From an uncultured Peptococcaceae bacterium (lineage in GTDB: Bacteria; Bacillota; Peptococcia; Peptococcales; Peptococcaceae), in contig CATJSX010000152.1 of NCBI GenBank assembly GCA_949743265.1, positions 40,550 to 104,549 of the forward strand: 64,000 nt of DNA, read 5' to 3'. This document shows, in pieces, positions 55,060 to 62,696 of the stretch (positions are counted from its first letter, which is position 1; each line of letters opens with the position of its first letter). Under the pieces are notes generated by a model. The model made no database searches, was not told the origin of the DNA, and saw only the letters and a list, made by a program, of their open reading frames with translations. A program made the translations under genes and the position numbers.

Positions 55060-55545
55060 TTATAAATTTTCGCTAAGATCTTCTCCTACTTTCTGGCGAC
55101 TATCCTGCCATTTTCTATACCATCGCAAGAAAGACGCTTTTATCAAATGAAATAAAACGGCTAACGGTTTAACAACGATTTTTCCTATTATATGAAAAGG
55201 AAAAGCAAGAATTCGCCCGATAAATCGCAAAATCATGGCCAAAAAATAGGCTAGTTGGGCAACCAATCGATAACACTGTTTATGCAAAAAAGCAAAATAA
55301 CCAGCATAGCCCAAAAAGAGTCCTAAATAGACATAATTGCGTAGCTGACCACTATTGACAGGCCACAAAAAAAATAAAAAAAGAACGAGAAACAACAACG
55401 AATAAAGCAAATCACCAATAAACGTTCCTTTTTTTTGCCATGCAAAAATTTGGCGCAGCGCTCGGTAAAAATCATATCCAATAGCTCCTGCTGCGCCCAC
55501 CAAAATCATCACTGTAAGACCAAGCAATTGTTGATAAAGTAACAT
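55060..55545 (-). CDS. yabQ: Spore cortex protein YabQ-like
   Basis: This 161-residue membrane protein has about four hydrophobic segments and the YabQ pattern GAAGAIGYDFYRALRQ near residue 20 and a long basic C-terminal region. YabQ is needed for spore cortex formation in Bacillus. It begins one base after the yabP stop (TGATATG), so the two are coupled. Confidence 0.87.
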   Translation of the reverse strand: MLLYQQLLGLTVMILVGAAGAIGYDFYRALRQIFAWQKKGTFIGDLLYSLLFLVLFLFFLWPVNSGQLRNYVYLGLFLGYAGYFAFLHKQCYRLVAQLAYFLAMILRFIGRILAFPFHIIGKIVVKPLAVLFHLIKASFLRWYRKWQDSRQKVGEDLSENL

Positions 55546-55546
55546 A

Positions 55547-55834
55547 TCAGCGAATAAATTTAGTCAGCATGCTTTTACTTTTAGCACGCATTTTGGCGTT
55601 TTTATCTTCGACATATTCCAGCGCGTTTAAGCTGCCTTCTATATCCAATCGACCGAGATCCAAGTCAAGAGTCGTTACCGCCATTTTTTCGCCGCGAATG
55701 ACTACAAATCCCAGCTTAGTTTTCAGTGTTACTTTGGATTCATCAAAATTTTCGACGCTTTCCACGCCATTTAAACTAAGTACTTTGCGTTCAATCATTT
55801 CGACTCTGTATTTTTCTTTTTCTTGATTTTCCAT
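55547..55834 (-). CDS. yabP: Sporulation protein YabP
   Basis: This 95-residue protein has the YabP/YqfC signature ERKVLSLNGVESVENFDESK followed by TLKTKLGFVVIRGEKM and LDLGRLDIEGSLNALEY. YabP partners with YabQ in spore coat and cortex assembly. AGGGAGG precedes two adjacent ATGs; the second has better spacing. Its presence argues for sporulation ancestry. Confidence 0.92.
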   Translation of the reverse strand: MENQEKEKYRVEMIERKVLSLNGVESVENFDESKVTLKTKLGFVVIRGEKMAVTTLDLDLGRLDIEGSLNALEYVEDKNAKMRAKSKSMLTKFIR

Positions 55835-55890
55835 CATGATCCCTCCCTTTGTTATCACTGTATGCAGAAGAAATCATGTACAGAACAAAA

Positions 55891-56835
55891 TCAATGATAT
55901 TCAGTAGTAATTTCTACATCTTTGAGGAAATAATGGATAATGTCCTCAGCGGTATAACCTTGTTCTGCCATTGCACGGGCGCCCCATTGACTCATACCCA
56001 CACCATGACCGTAACCTTTGCCCGTCATTATCAACTGCCCATCTTTTATAGCAAAGCTTGTCAGTAGCGTCGATTTCATCATTTCACTGCCAATAGCTAA
56101 ACGAAAAGAAGTTGCCCCTATACTAGCGTCGCCAATTTGTAGCCACGTTGCCCGACCAGAAGATCCTTTTTCAACAACAGCCGCTTCTTCTAAGGATTGT
56201 GGCGCGCGACCATTAACTGCCTCTATGGCTTTCGCTACTTCTGCCAGAGAAAAAGACGCTTGCCACTCTTTATTAGGATTTTCATCAAGCGCTATGCCGG
56301 GATCTTGAACGCTTTGAATATAAGGCGTTTCCGTCTTATCATAGCTTAGCCCTTCTGCGCTGGAAGCTGCTGTTATACCGCCGCCATCAGCAAAAAACCA
56401 CGCTTTAATCAATTGACCATGATATTTAATGACCTCGCCTCGTGTTTCTTTAATAGCCTGACGAACAACGTCATTGATATTATCTTGATTGTAAGCTTGA
56501 AATTCTTTAATGTCGGTTGAAGCATCAGTACCTCTGGCTGTTACACCACCAGAAGCAATTTTCTCCAAAGTAAACGTTCTCGCCATAATCGCTTGTGCTT
56601 TCAAAGCCTCTAAAGGCCAATTTACATCCATTTCCGCTGCGACAACACCCAGTAAATAATCTTCTAAAGGCATTTCAACAACCTGAGCGTTTTCATGTTG
56701 ATATAAAGTAATTATCGGTTCTTCTTGAGCCATTTTATCAATATTTTGCGGCATCAATTTGGGCTGCATTCCCTGTGAACAACCTGCAAAAATCAGTGCG
56801 GTTGCCATTAACAATGGTAAATATTTTTTCAACAT
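55891..56835 (-). CDS. spoIID: SpoIID/LytB-domain lipoprotein
   Basis: This 314-residue protein has lipobox IFAGC near residue 19 and a SpoIID domain with VEMPLEDYLLGVVAAEM, EALKAQAIMARTF, WFFADGGGITAASSAEG and the C-terminal GYGHGVGMSQWGARAMAEQG. SpoIID is a lytic transglycosylase used in engulfment. The lipoprotein anchor differs from the usual single membrane helix. AAGGAGG lies 8 bases before the ATG. It is near yabP but 56 bases away. Confidence 0.9.
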   Translation of the reverse strand: MLKKYLPLLMATALIFAGCSQGMQPKLMPQNIDKMAQEEPIITLYQHENAQVVEMPLEDYLLGVVAAEMDVNWPLEALKAQAIMARTFTLEKIASGGVTARGTDASTDIKEFQAYNQDNINDVVRQAIKETRGEVIKYHGQLIKAWFFADGGGITAASSAEGLSYDKTETPYIQSVQDPGIALDENPNKEWQASFSLAEVAKAIEAVNGRAPQSLEEAAVVEKGSSGRATWLQIGDASIGATSFRLAIGSEMMKSTLLTSFAIKDGQLIMTGKGYGHGVGMSQWGARAMAEQGYTAEDIIHYFLKDVEITTEYH

Positions 56836-56896
56836 CAAAATACCTCCTTTTGGGCTTAATTTATCCCAAAAAGAAGTTTTTATACTTTCCTGTTTT

Positions 56897-57520
56897 TTAC
56901 CATCGATATTCCCAACAACCTTCGGTTATTTGACAACGTCCATTAGTCCACTCAATAACTTTCATGCAAAAATCTGAAGTTTCTTCGGCAGCAACCCAAA
57001 CCGACAAATGCACCAGTTCATCATAAAGCGTATCTTTGATCAGCCAGCCACCACTATGCAATTGTTTTTGCATTAAACCTAGTAATGAATAATCTACTGT
57101 TATCTCTAATACACGGTAAAGGATTTTTGTAATTATTTGAGCGGCTTCTAATGCCGCTTTGGCGCTTTTGGTATAGGCTCTTACCAAACCGCCAGTTCCT
57201 AATTTAATACCACCAAAATAGCGCGTTACCACTACAACCGTATTGCGCAGCTCTTCTTTTTTTAACACATCCAAAATAGGCGCTCCTGCTGTAGAAGACG
57301 GTTCGCCATCATCATTGGCTCGTTGAATTTCGTTATGCTCGCCAATGACATATGCTGGAACATTATGTGTCGCATCGCGATGTTTTTTTCTGATCTGTGC
57401 GATAAAAGCCAGCGCTTCTTCTTCAGTAACAACAGGCGCAGCATAGCCGATAAACACCGATTTATCAATAGTGATTTCAGCGCTGCTCTCTTGTTTTACT
57501 GTGCGGTAAGATTTTAACAT
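56897..57520 (-). CDS. YigZ family (UPF0029/IMPACT) protein
   Basis: This 207-residue protein has the IMPACT N-terminal domain motif RKKHRDATHNVPAYVIG, then the GEPSSTAGAPILDVL and VVTRYFGGIKLGTGGLVRAY signatures that define the YigZ family, and a UPF0029-like C-terminal domain. Function is uncertain; a translation-related role is suggested for the eukaryotic relative. GAGG precedes the ATG. It is the last minus-strand gene before the DnaA-box region. Confidence 0.94.
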   Translation of the reverse strand: MLKSYRTVKQESSAEITIDKSVFIGYAAPVVTEEEALAFIAQIRKKHRDATHNVPAYVIGEHNEIQRANDDGEPSSTAGAPILDVLKKEELRNTVVVVTRYFGGIKLGTGGLVRAYTKSAKAALEAAQIITKILYRVLEITVDYSLLGLMQKQLHSGGWLIKDTLYDELVHLSVWVAAEETSDFCMKVIEWTNGRCQITEGCWEYRW

Positions 57521-57599
57521 GATCGTTCCTCAATTCTTCTAAGATGATTTTTATTATAGCAAAAACTTTAGCTTAATGCACATTTTTCTTGTATATCAA

Positions 57600-57775
57600 T
57601 GTGGATAACATTGCAAAATTGCCTGTGGATAATGTGGATATCTTTGTGTATAACCTATTATTCCGCATTATTCCTGTGGAAAATTATACACATTTCTTCA
57701 AAATACGCTGGTTTTTCTGTCATTATCCACAGTATTCGACAAAGATTGATTTTATTTTATCAACATTTATCCACA
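57600..57775. other. DnaA-box cluster, candidate oriC
   Basis: Four exact DnaA boxes (TTATCCACA or its complement) lie at 57600-57608, 57624-57632, 57723-57731 and 57767-57775. Near matches (one base off) are at 57633-57641, 57645-57653, 57675-57683 and 57684-57692. The first five run on the minus orientation and the last three on the plus. An AT-rich stretch (TTTTATTTTATC) lies between the last two. Genes run away from it on both sides locally. The spacer has no gene, and no dnaA lies within the window. Confidence 0.72.
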
Positions 57776-57832
57776 ATATCTTATTAAAATTCTTTGGTGC
57801 CAAAAAATTTTCGCGAAAATACAAAAAGATGT

Positions 57833-57861
57833 TTGAAAATATCGTTGACATAAGATATAAT
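57833..57861 (+). promoter_or_regulatory. Promoter of the thioredoxin-like gene
   Basis: TTGAAA (57833-57838), a 17-base spacer and TATAAT (57856-57861) precede the gene by about 85 bases. A perfect palindrome ATTTTCGCGAAAAT (57807-57820) lies just upstream, and a CGAGAA/TTCTCG stem is in the leader at about 57893-57919. Confidence 0.65.
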
Positions 57862-57947
57862 AAAATTATTATAATGAATTGTGTTTCCTAACGAGAATGA
57901 TTGTATCTGTCGTTCTCGAAATAAATAACTGCATTAGGAGTGATTTT

Positions 57948-58328
57948 ATGAACGTCAAAGACATTACTGCTACAGAATTTAACGACATCATTCATGATCA
58001 TAAAGAAACTTGTGTCGTGATGTTTTCAAAAGAAAGCTGTAGCGTCTGTAAAGAATTAGCACCAATGATGGAATCTGTCGCTGCTGAGTATGCTAATGAT
58101 GACCGCGTTAATTTCTATCATATTGATGTGCAAACCGAAGATGGGCTAGCGCTTTTCAAAAGTTTGAAACTTATTGGTGTACCACAATCAGTTTTTTTTA
58201 AAGAAGGCATCCAAAATGAAGCCGTTCCCGGTGCTATCAATCAAACGATCATCAAAAAAGAAATTGACGCTATGATCAATCCGAATAAAGGCTTTATGGG
58301 AAAAATAAAAGGTCTTTTCGGCAAATAA
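57948..58328 (+). CDS. Thioredoxin-like protein
   Basis: This 126-residue protein has a thioredoxin fold with the redox motif CSVC in FSKESCSVCKELAPMM (residues about 26-41), the cis-Pro in GVPQSVFF, and a C-terminal extension FMGKIKGLFGK. The CSVC centre differs from the CGPC of true thioredoxin, so it may serve a special partner or be a general disulfide reductant. TAGGAG precedes the ATG. It is monocistronic. Confidence 0.85.
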   Translation: MNVKDITATEFNDIIHDHKETCVVMFSKESCSVCKELAPMMESVAAEYANDDRVNFYHIDVQTEDGLALFKSLKLIGVPQSVFFKEGIQNEAVPGAINQTIIKKEIDAMINPNKGFMGKIKGLFGK

Positions 58329-58363
58329 ACAATCACAAATGCACTGCATCTAACGTATTGGAT

Positions 58364-58406
58364 AAAAAAGAGTTTAGGGAGCTTACTACCCCCTAAACTC
58401 TTTTTT
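58364..58406. terminator. Terminator after the thioredoxin-like gene
   Basis: AAAAAAGAGTTTAGGG pairs with CCCTAAACTCTTTTTT around 11 bases, a strong symmetric stem with A and T runs. Confidence 0.92.
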
Positions 58407-58516
58407 ATCAGCTTAAAGCTTAAATATTGGAAACTACATTTGATTGAAAGCAAGCGTTTTTTATCAAAACAAGGCGCCCTATTTTCACATCGAATAACAA
58501 AGGAGAGATCGATATA

Positions 58517-59491
58517 ATGATCCGACGATTATTGCAACAAAATCCTGTCGTGTTGGCGCCAATGGCGGGAATAACCGACAAAGCTATGCGTATTATGGCT
58601 AAAGAAGCAGGCTGTGGTTTATGCTACAGCGAAATGATCAGCGCCAAAGCGCTAGTATATCGCAATAGCAAAACATTGGCTTTGTTGGATATGATTGGTG
58701 AAGAACAGCCCATCAATGTGCAAATTTTTGGCTCGGAACCTTCCGTAATGGCTGAAGGTGCCAAAATTGCTGTTGACAAAGGCGCACAGATGATCGATAT
58801 CAATATGGGCTGTCCCGTACCCAAAGTGGTACGTAATCAAGAAGGTGCCGCTTTACTCCTTAATCCTAAACTGGCTTTTGAAATTATCATTAAAACTGTA
58901 CAAGCAGTCAGCGTACCAGTAACGGTCAAAATTCGCAAGGGTTGGGACAACGATCATATAAATGCTGTTGAAATGGCTCGTTTAGCACAAGAAGGCGGCG
59001 CAGCTGCCATCGCTGTGCATGGCAGAACTAGAGAACAATATTATAGCGGAAAAGCAGATTGGCAAATTATTAAAGCAGTTAAAGAAGCTGTCGCTATCCC
59101 TGTTATTGGCAACGGTGATATTTTCAAACCAGAAGATGCCAAAACTATGTTAGAGGAAACTGGCTGTGATGGCGTAATGATTGGTCGAGGCGCTTTAGGC
59201 AAAGTATGGCTTTATGGTCAAGCAGCTCAATATATCGCTCAAGGAACTTACGCGGCAGAAGTAGATTTAACTGCCCGCAACAATTTAATTTGGCGTCATG
59301 CTCAACTGGCAACTCAATTTAAGGGAGAAACCATCGCTTTAAAAGAAATGCGCAAATTTGTCGCTTGGTATTATAAGGGGCTGCCTCATTCAGCTAAACT
59401 GCGTCAAAAAGTCAATCATATCGAAACGCTAGTTGATTTGCAAAATTTGCTCAAAGAAACGGAGGAAATAGTCAATGCATCACTATCTTAA
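58517..59491 (+). CDS. dusB: tRNA-dihydrouridine synthase DusB
   Basis: This 324-residue FMN enzyme reduces uridines in tRNA. It shows LAPMAGITDKAMRIMAKEAG near the start, the MGCPVPKVV segment where Cys is catalytic, KIRKGWD, VHGRTREQYYSGKADW and IGNGDIFKPEDA, then MIGRGALG. GGAGAG precedes the ATG. It overlaps the next gene by 17 bases. Confidence 0.95.
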   Translation: MIRRLLQQNPVVLAPMAGITDKAMRIMAKEAGCGLCYSEMISAKALVYRNSKTLALLDMIGEEQPINVQIFGSEPSVMAEGAKIAVDKGAQMIDINMGCPVPKVVRNQEGAALLLNPKLAFEIIIKTVQAVSVPVTVKIRKGWDNDHINAVEMARLAQEGGAAAIAVHGRTREQYYSGKADWQIIKAVKEAVAIPVIGNGDIFKPEDAKTMLEETGCDGVMIGRGALGKVWLYGQAAQYIAQGTYAAEVDLTARNNLIWRHAQLATQFKGETIALKEMRKFVAWYYKGLPHSAKLRQKVNHIETLVDLQNLLKETEEIVNASLS

Positions 59492-60167
59492 ACGATTTAT
59501 TCGTCTAATGCTGGGGTTATTTCTGTACGGTTTGGGCATCGTAATTACCATGAAAGCTCATTTAGGCTATGGTCCTTGGGAAGTTTTTCATGCCGGTATT
59601 GGTTTAACAGCCAATATTTCCATTGGTCGCGTTTCTGTATTGGCAGGCGCGGTCATTGTTGCTATTGATGTGCTTTGCGGCGAAAAATTAGGTGCAGGTA
59701 CAATTCTAAATATGATCTGCATTGGTACTTTTATGGATATAATTTTATCTTGGCGTATTATCCCACAAGCGCAAGGCTTTATTGGGCAAATTATTTATTT
59801 GCTGACAGGGCTAGTGATGATTGCATGGGCAACTTATTTTTATATCAGCGCTGGTTTGGGTGCAGGTCCCCGAGACTGTTTGATGGTGACATTATCCAGA
59901 CGCAGCGGTTTATCCAACGGTCTTTGCAAAATCCTCATTGAGTGGAGCGCTGTAGGAATTGGTTTTTGCTTAGGCGGCGCAATAGGAATCGGCACAGTCA
60001 TTACTTCTTTTAGCGGCGGTTTTTTCGTGCAATATGTTTTTAATTTAATGAAATTCGATGCCAGAAACGTTGCTCATGAAAGTCTTAAAGAAACATTATG
60101 CCATTGGCTAAAAATATTGCCTGCTCAAAAAGAACAATCGTCAGTCAAAAATTGCAGCAAAGAATAA
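59475..60167 (+). CDS. YczE/YyaS-like membrane protein
   Basis: This 230-residue protein has about five membrane helices and the family features YGLGIVITMKAHLGYGPWEV (quoted to 20) near the N terminus and SAGLGAGPRDCLMV in the middle. The family is poorly characterised. Its ATG lies inside the end of dusB, with the ribosome binding site GGAGG within dusB, so the two are translationally coupled. Confidence 0.82.
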   Translation: MHHYLKRFIRLMLGLFLYGLGIVITMKAHLGYGPWEVFHAGIGLTANISIGRVSVLAGAVIVAIDVLCGEKLGAGTILNMICIGTFMDIILSWRIIPQAQGFIGQIIYLLTGLVMIAWATYFYISAGLGAGPRDCLMVTLSRRSGLSNGLCKILIEWSAVGIGFCLGGAIGIGTVITSFSGGFFVQYVFNLMKFDARNVAHESLKETLCHWLKILPAQKEQSSVKNCSKE

Positions 60168-60339
60168 ACCTTTTATGTGAAACCACATGTTTTGAAGTAA
60201 GAAATTAAAATTGTGATCATAACAGTACTTATTTTTCTTGATGAAATTTTTTCTAATAGTACAGCAGAAAATGTATATTGTAAAAAACAATGGACATACT
60301 ACTACTATCTTCAAGAAAATACATTAGGAGGAAAATAAG

Positions 60340-61071
60340 ATGGAACTTCAAAATTTGTTGGAAAAGAATAGGGTGATGCACCACTTGCTGCAAAAAGCTG
60401 CTAATGATGCGCTGGAATTTGGCGACAGTGCTAAACAATTACAAGAAATGGTCGGCGCCAACGTTTATATTATCGACCAAAAAGGTGAAATCTTAGGCTA
60501 CAGTGACGACGGACTGCCACATTTATTCACTGTTGAGGAACTGTTGAACCATAAAGTTTCCGAAAGTAATATGCAGTGGCTTTTCAGTCATACGCAAATA
60601 GAAGTTAATTATGAAAAAGATGGCACTGTCGTAACGCTGGCACCTATCGTTAATATCGGTGAACGTTTGGGCACAGTAGTTTACATGCGTTTGAATGAAA
60701 TTTTTACCCCCGAAGACATCATGCTGATGGAATACGGTGCTGTAGTGACAGCCGTTCAGTTGGTGCGCACACTAAATCAACGAGCAGAAAACGAAGCGCG
60801 CAAAAAAAATGTTGTACAGTTAGCCTTGGAAGTACTTTCTTACTCAGAATTAGAAGCGGTCAAATATATTTTCAACGAAATTGAAGGCAACGAAGGATTT
60901 TTGGTTGCCAGCAAATTGGCAGAAGAATATAAACTGACTCGTTCTGTTATTGTCAACGCGCTGCGTAAATTAGAAAGCGCTGGCGTTATCGACGCCCGCT
61001 CTTTGGGAATGAAAGGCACATATATTAAAATTCTAAACGATTATTTATATGAAGAATTGGCACAAGTGTAA
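60340..61071 (+). CDS. codY: GTP-sensing pleiotropic transcriptional regulator CodY
   Basis: This 243-residue protein has an N-terminal GAF domain for branched-chain amino acids (GANVYIIDQKGEILGYS) and a C-terminal winged helix with SKLAEEYKLTRSVIVNALRK and ESAGVIDARSLGMKGTYIK. CodY represses catabolic and transport genes when GTP and BCAA are plentiful; azlCD would be a plausible regulon member, but no good CodY box was seen there. AGGAGG precedes the ATG. Confidence 0.96.
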   Translation: MELQNLLEKNRVMHHLLQKAANDALEFGDSAKQLQEMVGANVYIIDQKGEILGYSDDGLPHLFTVEELLNHKVSESNMQWLFSHTQIEVNYEKDGTVVTLAPIVNIGERLGTVVYMRLNEIFTPEDIMLMEYGAVVTAVQLVRTLNQRAENEARKKNVVQLALEVLSYSELEAVKYIFNEIEGNEGFLVASKLAEEYKLTRSVIVNALRKLESAGVIDARSLGMKGTYIKILNDYLYEELAQV

Positions 61072-61096
61072 AGCCAATTTAATTTCAAACGTTATC

Positions 61097-61138
61097 AAGA
61101 ACAGCAGCAAAATTTTACTTTTGCCGCTGTTCTTTTTT
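61097..61138 (+). terminator. Terminator of codY
   Basis: AAGAACAGCAGCAAAA pairs with TTTTGCCGCTGTTCTT around 6 bases, followed by TTTT. Confidence 0.92.
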
Positions 61139-61257
61139 AAGTTAATCTTAAAAAATTTTAAGACTTACTCTTATGAAAGCAAATGATTTTTTAAATATTT
61201 AACACACCATGCAGTGAAAACACGGCAAACTGTTTTATAACAGTTTAGTTGTTTGTA

Positions 61258-61286
61258 TTGAAATGCAAAAGGTGTTATCGTATAAT
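61258..61286 (+). promoter_or_regulatory. Promoter of the CBS-domain regulator gene
   Basis: TTGAAA (61258-61263), a 17-base spacer and TATAAT (61281-61286) lie about 35 bases before the gene. A dyad, AAACTG-N8-CAGTTT, lies at about 61227-61246, just upstream of the -35. Confidence 0.75.
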
Positions 61287-61321
61287 AATCACATCAATAA
61301 AAGCGGCGGAAGGTGTAAAAA

Positions 61322-62635
61322 TTGTCTAAAACAAAGCATGAATTGATTTTAAAATATATTGAAAGCCTAGCCATCGGCGCTAAAGTATCCGTACGTCAAG
61401 TTGCTAAAGATTTGGCCGTCAGCGAAGGAACCGCTTATCGTGCCATCAAACAAGCGGAAAACCGCGGTTTGGTCAGTTCTATTCCCAAAGTCGGTACGAT
61501 TCGCATTGAAGAAGTGGGCAAGAAAAAGTTGGAAGATCTTTCTTTAGAAGAAATCGTTTTCATTGTAGAAGGCACTGTCGTTAGCGGTCAAAATCAGTTA
61601 GAAATTGCACCGCGAGAATTTGTCGTCGCCTCCACGCCAGAATTATTGGCAGAAAAGAATATTGACGCTCAAACGCTGGTGATTGTCAGCGCTTTGGAAC
61701 AAATACAACGCTTAGCCATTAAAAATCAGTCAGCGCTGCTGATTACAGAAGGCGTCGCTATGAACGAAACGATGCTTGCACAAGCCAGAGCTTATAATAT
61801 TCCAGTTATTTTAACGCCATACGACACCTTTGTCGCTATCTCAATGATCAATAAAGCGGTCTATGAACGTTTGGTTCAGCAAGATTTGGTACGAGTAGGC
61901 GATATTATGGAAACTGATATTTTTTATTTGCATTCCTATGATACCGTTTCTGATTGGCATGAAATGACGCTAAAATCTCATCACAGCCGTTTTCCGGTTG
62001 TTAATGGTGAAAAAGAACTTTTGGGAATGGTTTCGCCGCTAGATGTAACGGGACTAAGTGGCAGTATTCCGCTGAGCGAAGTAATGACAACTGAAATATT
62101 GACCACAGAGGCAGAACAATTAGTCAGTCATTTATCTCGTCTTTTGGTATGGGAAGATTGCGAATTGGTACCAGTCATTGATAATAAAAGAACGCTTGTC
62201 GGCGTTGTCAGTCGCCAAGATATTATTCAGGCTTTGCAACAAATTCAAAAACAGCCGCAATTTGGCGAAACGGTGGATAATCTCACCTTAAGCGGTTTTA
62301 AACTGAATAATGGCAGCAGCAACGAACAAGTAACCATTTGCGGCAAAATCACACAGTTTATGGTCAACGAGCAAGGCGTTGCCAGTTTGGGTGCTTTAAC
62401 GATGATTATTAGTAATACGGCGACTATTGCCGCACGCAAAATTTTAAAATGGCAGAGCATGATCGAAGATTGCTGCGTTTACCAGCTTAGAGAGCTTAAT
62501 GTCGATGAAGAAGTCGAAGTTACCGCTTCGTTTTTAACGGTAGGCAAACGTTTTTGCAAATTAGAAGTAACTATGACAGCACAAAATGAATTGTGCTGCA
62601 AAGCGCTATTGTCGCTACGAGGCGTAAAAAAATAA
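61322..62635 (+). CDS. DRTGG/CBS-domain regulator (YtoI-like)
   Basis: This 437-residue protein has four modules: an N-terminal winged helix (VSEGTAYRAIKQAENRG), a DRTGG-like domain (about 85-185), a pair of CBS domains (about 193-310; MVSPLDVTGLSG and GVVSRQDIIQAL) and a C-terminal hotdog/MaoC-like domain. This is the arrangement of YtoI, which probably senses a nucleotide. The start is a TTG supported by GGAAGGTG. It lies just before dnaE with a 61-base gap, a common clostridial order. Confidence 0.88.
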   Translation: MSKTKHELILKYIESLAIGAKVSVRQVAKDLAVSEGTAYRAIKQAENRGLVSSIPKVGTIRIEEVGKKKLEDLSLEEIVFIVEGTVVSGQNQLEIAPREFVVASTPELLAEKNIDAQTLVIVSALEQIQRLAIKNQSALLITEGVAMNETMLAQARAYNIPVILTPYDTFVAISMINKAVYERLVQQDLVRVGDIMETDIFYLHSYDTVSDWHEMTLKSHHSRFPVVNGEKELLGMVSPLDVTGLSGSIPLSEVMTTEILTTEAEQLVSHLSRLLVWEDCELVPVIDNKRTLVGVVSRQDIIQALQQIQKQPQFGETVDNLTLSGFKLNNGSSNEQVTICGKITQFMVNEQGVASLGALTMIISNTATIAARKILKWQSMIEDCCVYQLRELNVDEEVEVTASFLTVGKRFCKLEVTMTAQNELCCKALLSLRGVKK

Positions 62636-62696
62636 TAGTCGTACAAAATCAAAACCCCAAAGCACTTAGCTATCTGAACAAAATGAGGTGATTTTT

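Noticed and set aside
60180..60339. CodY binding box before codY
   Set aside because: No close match to AATTTTCWGAAAATT was found by eye.
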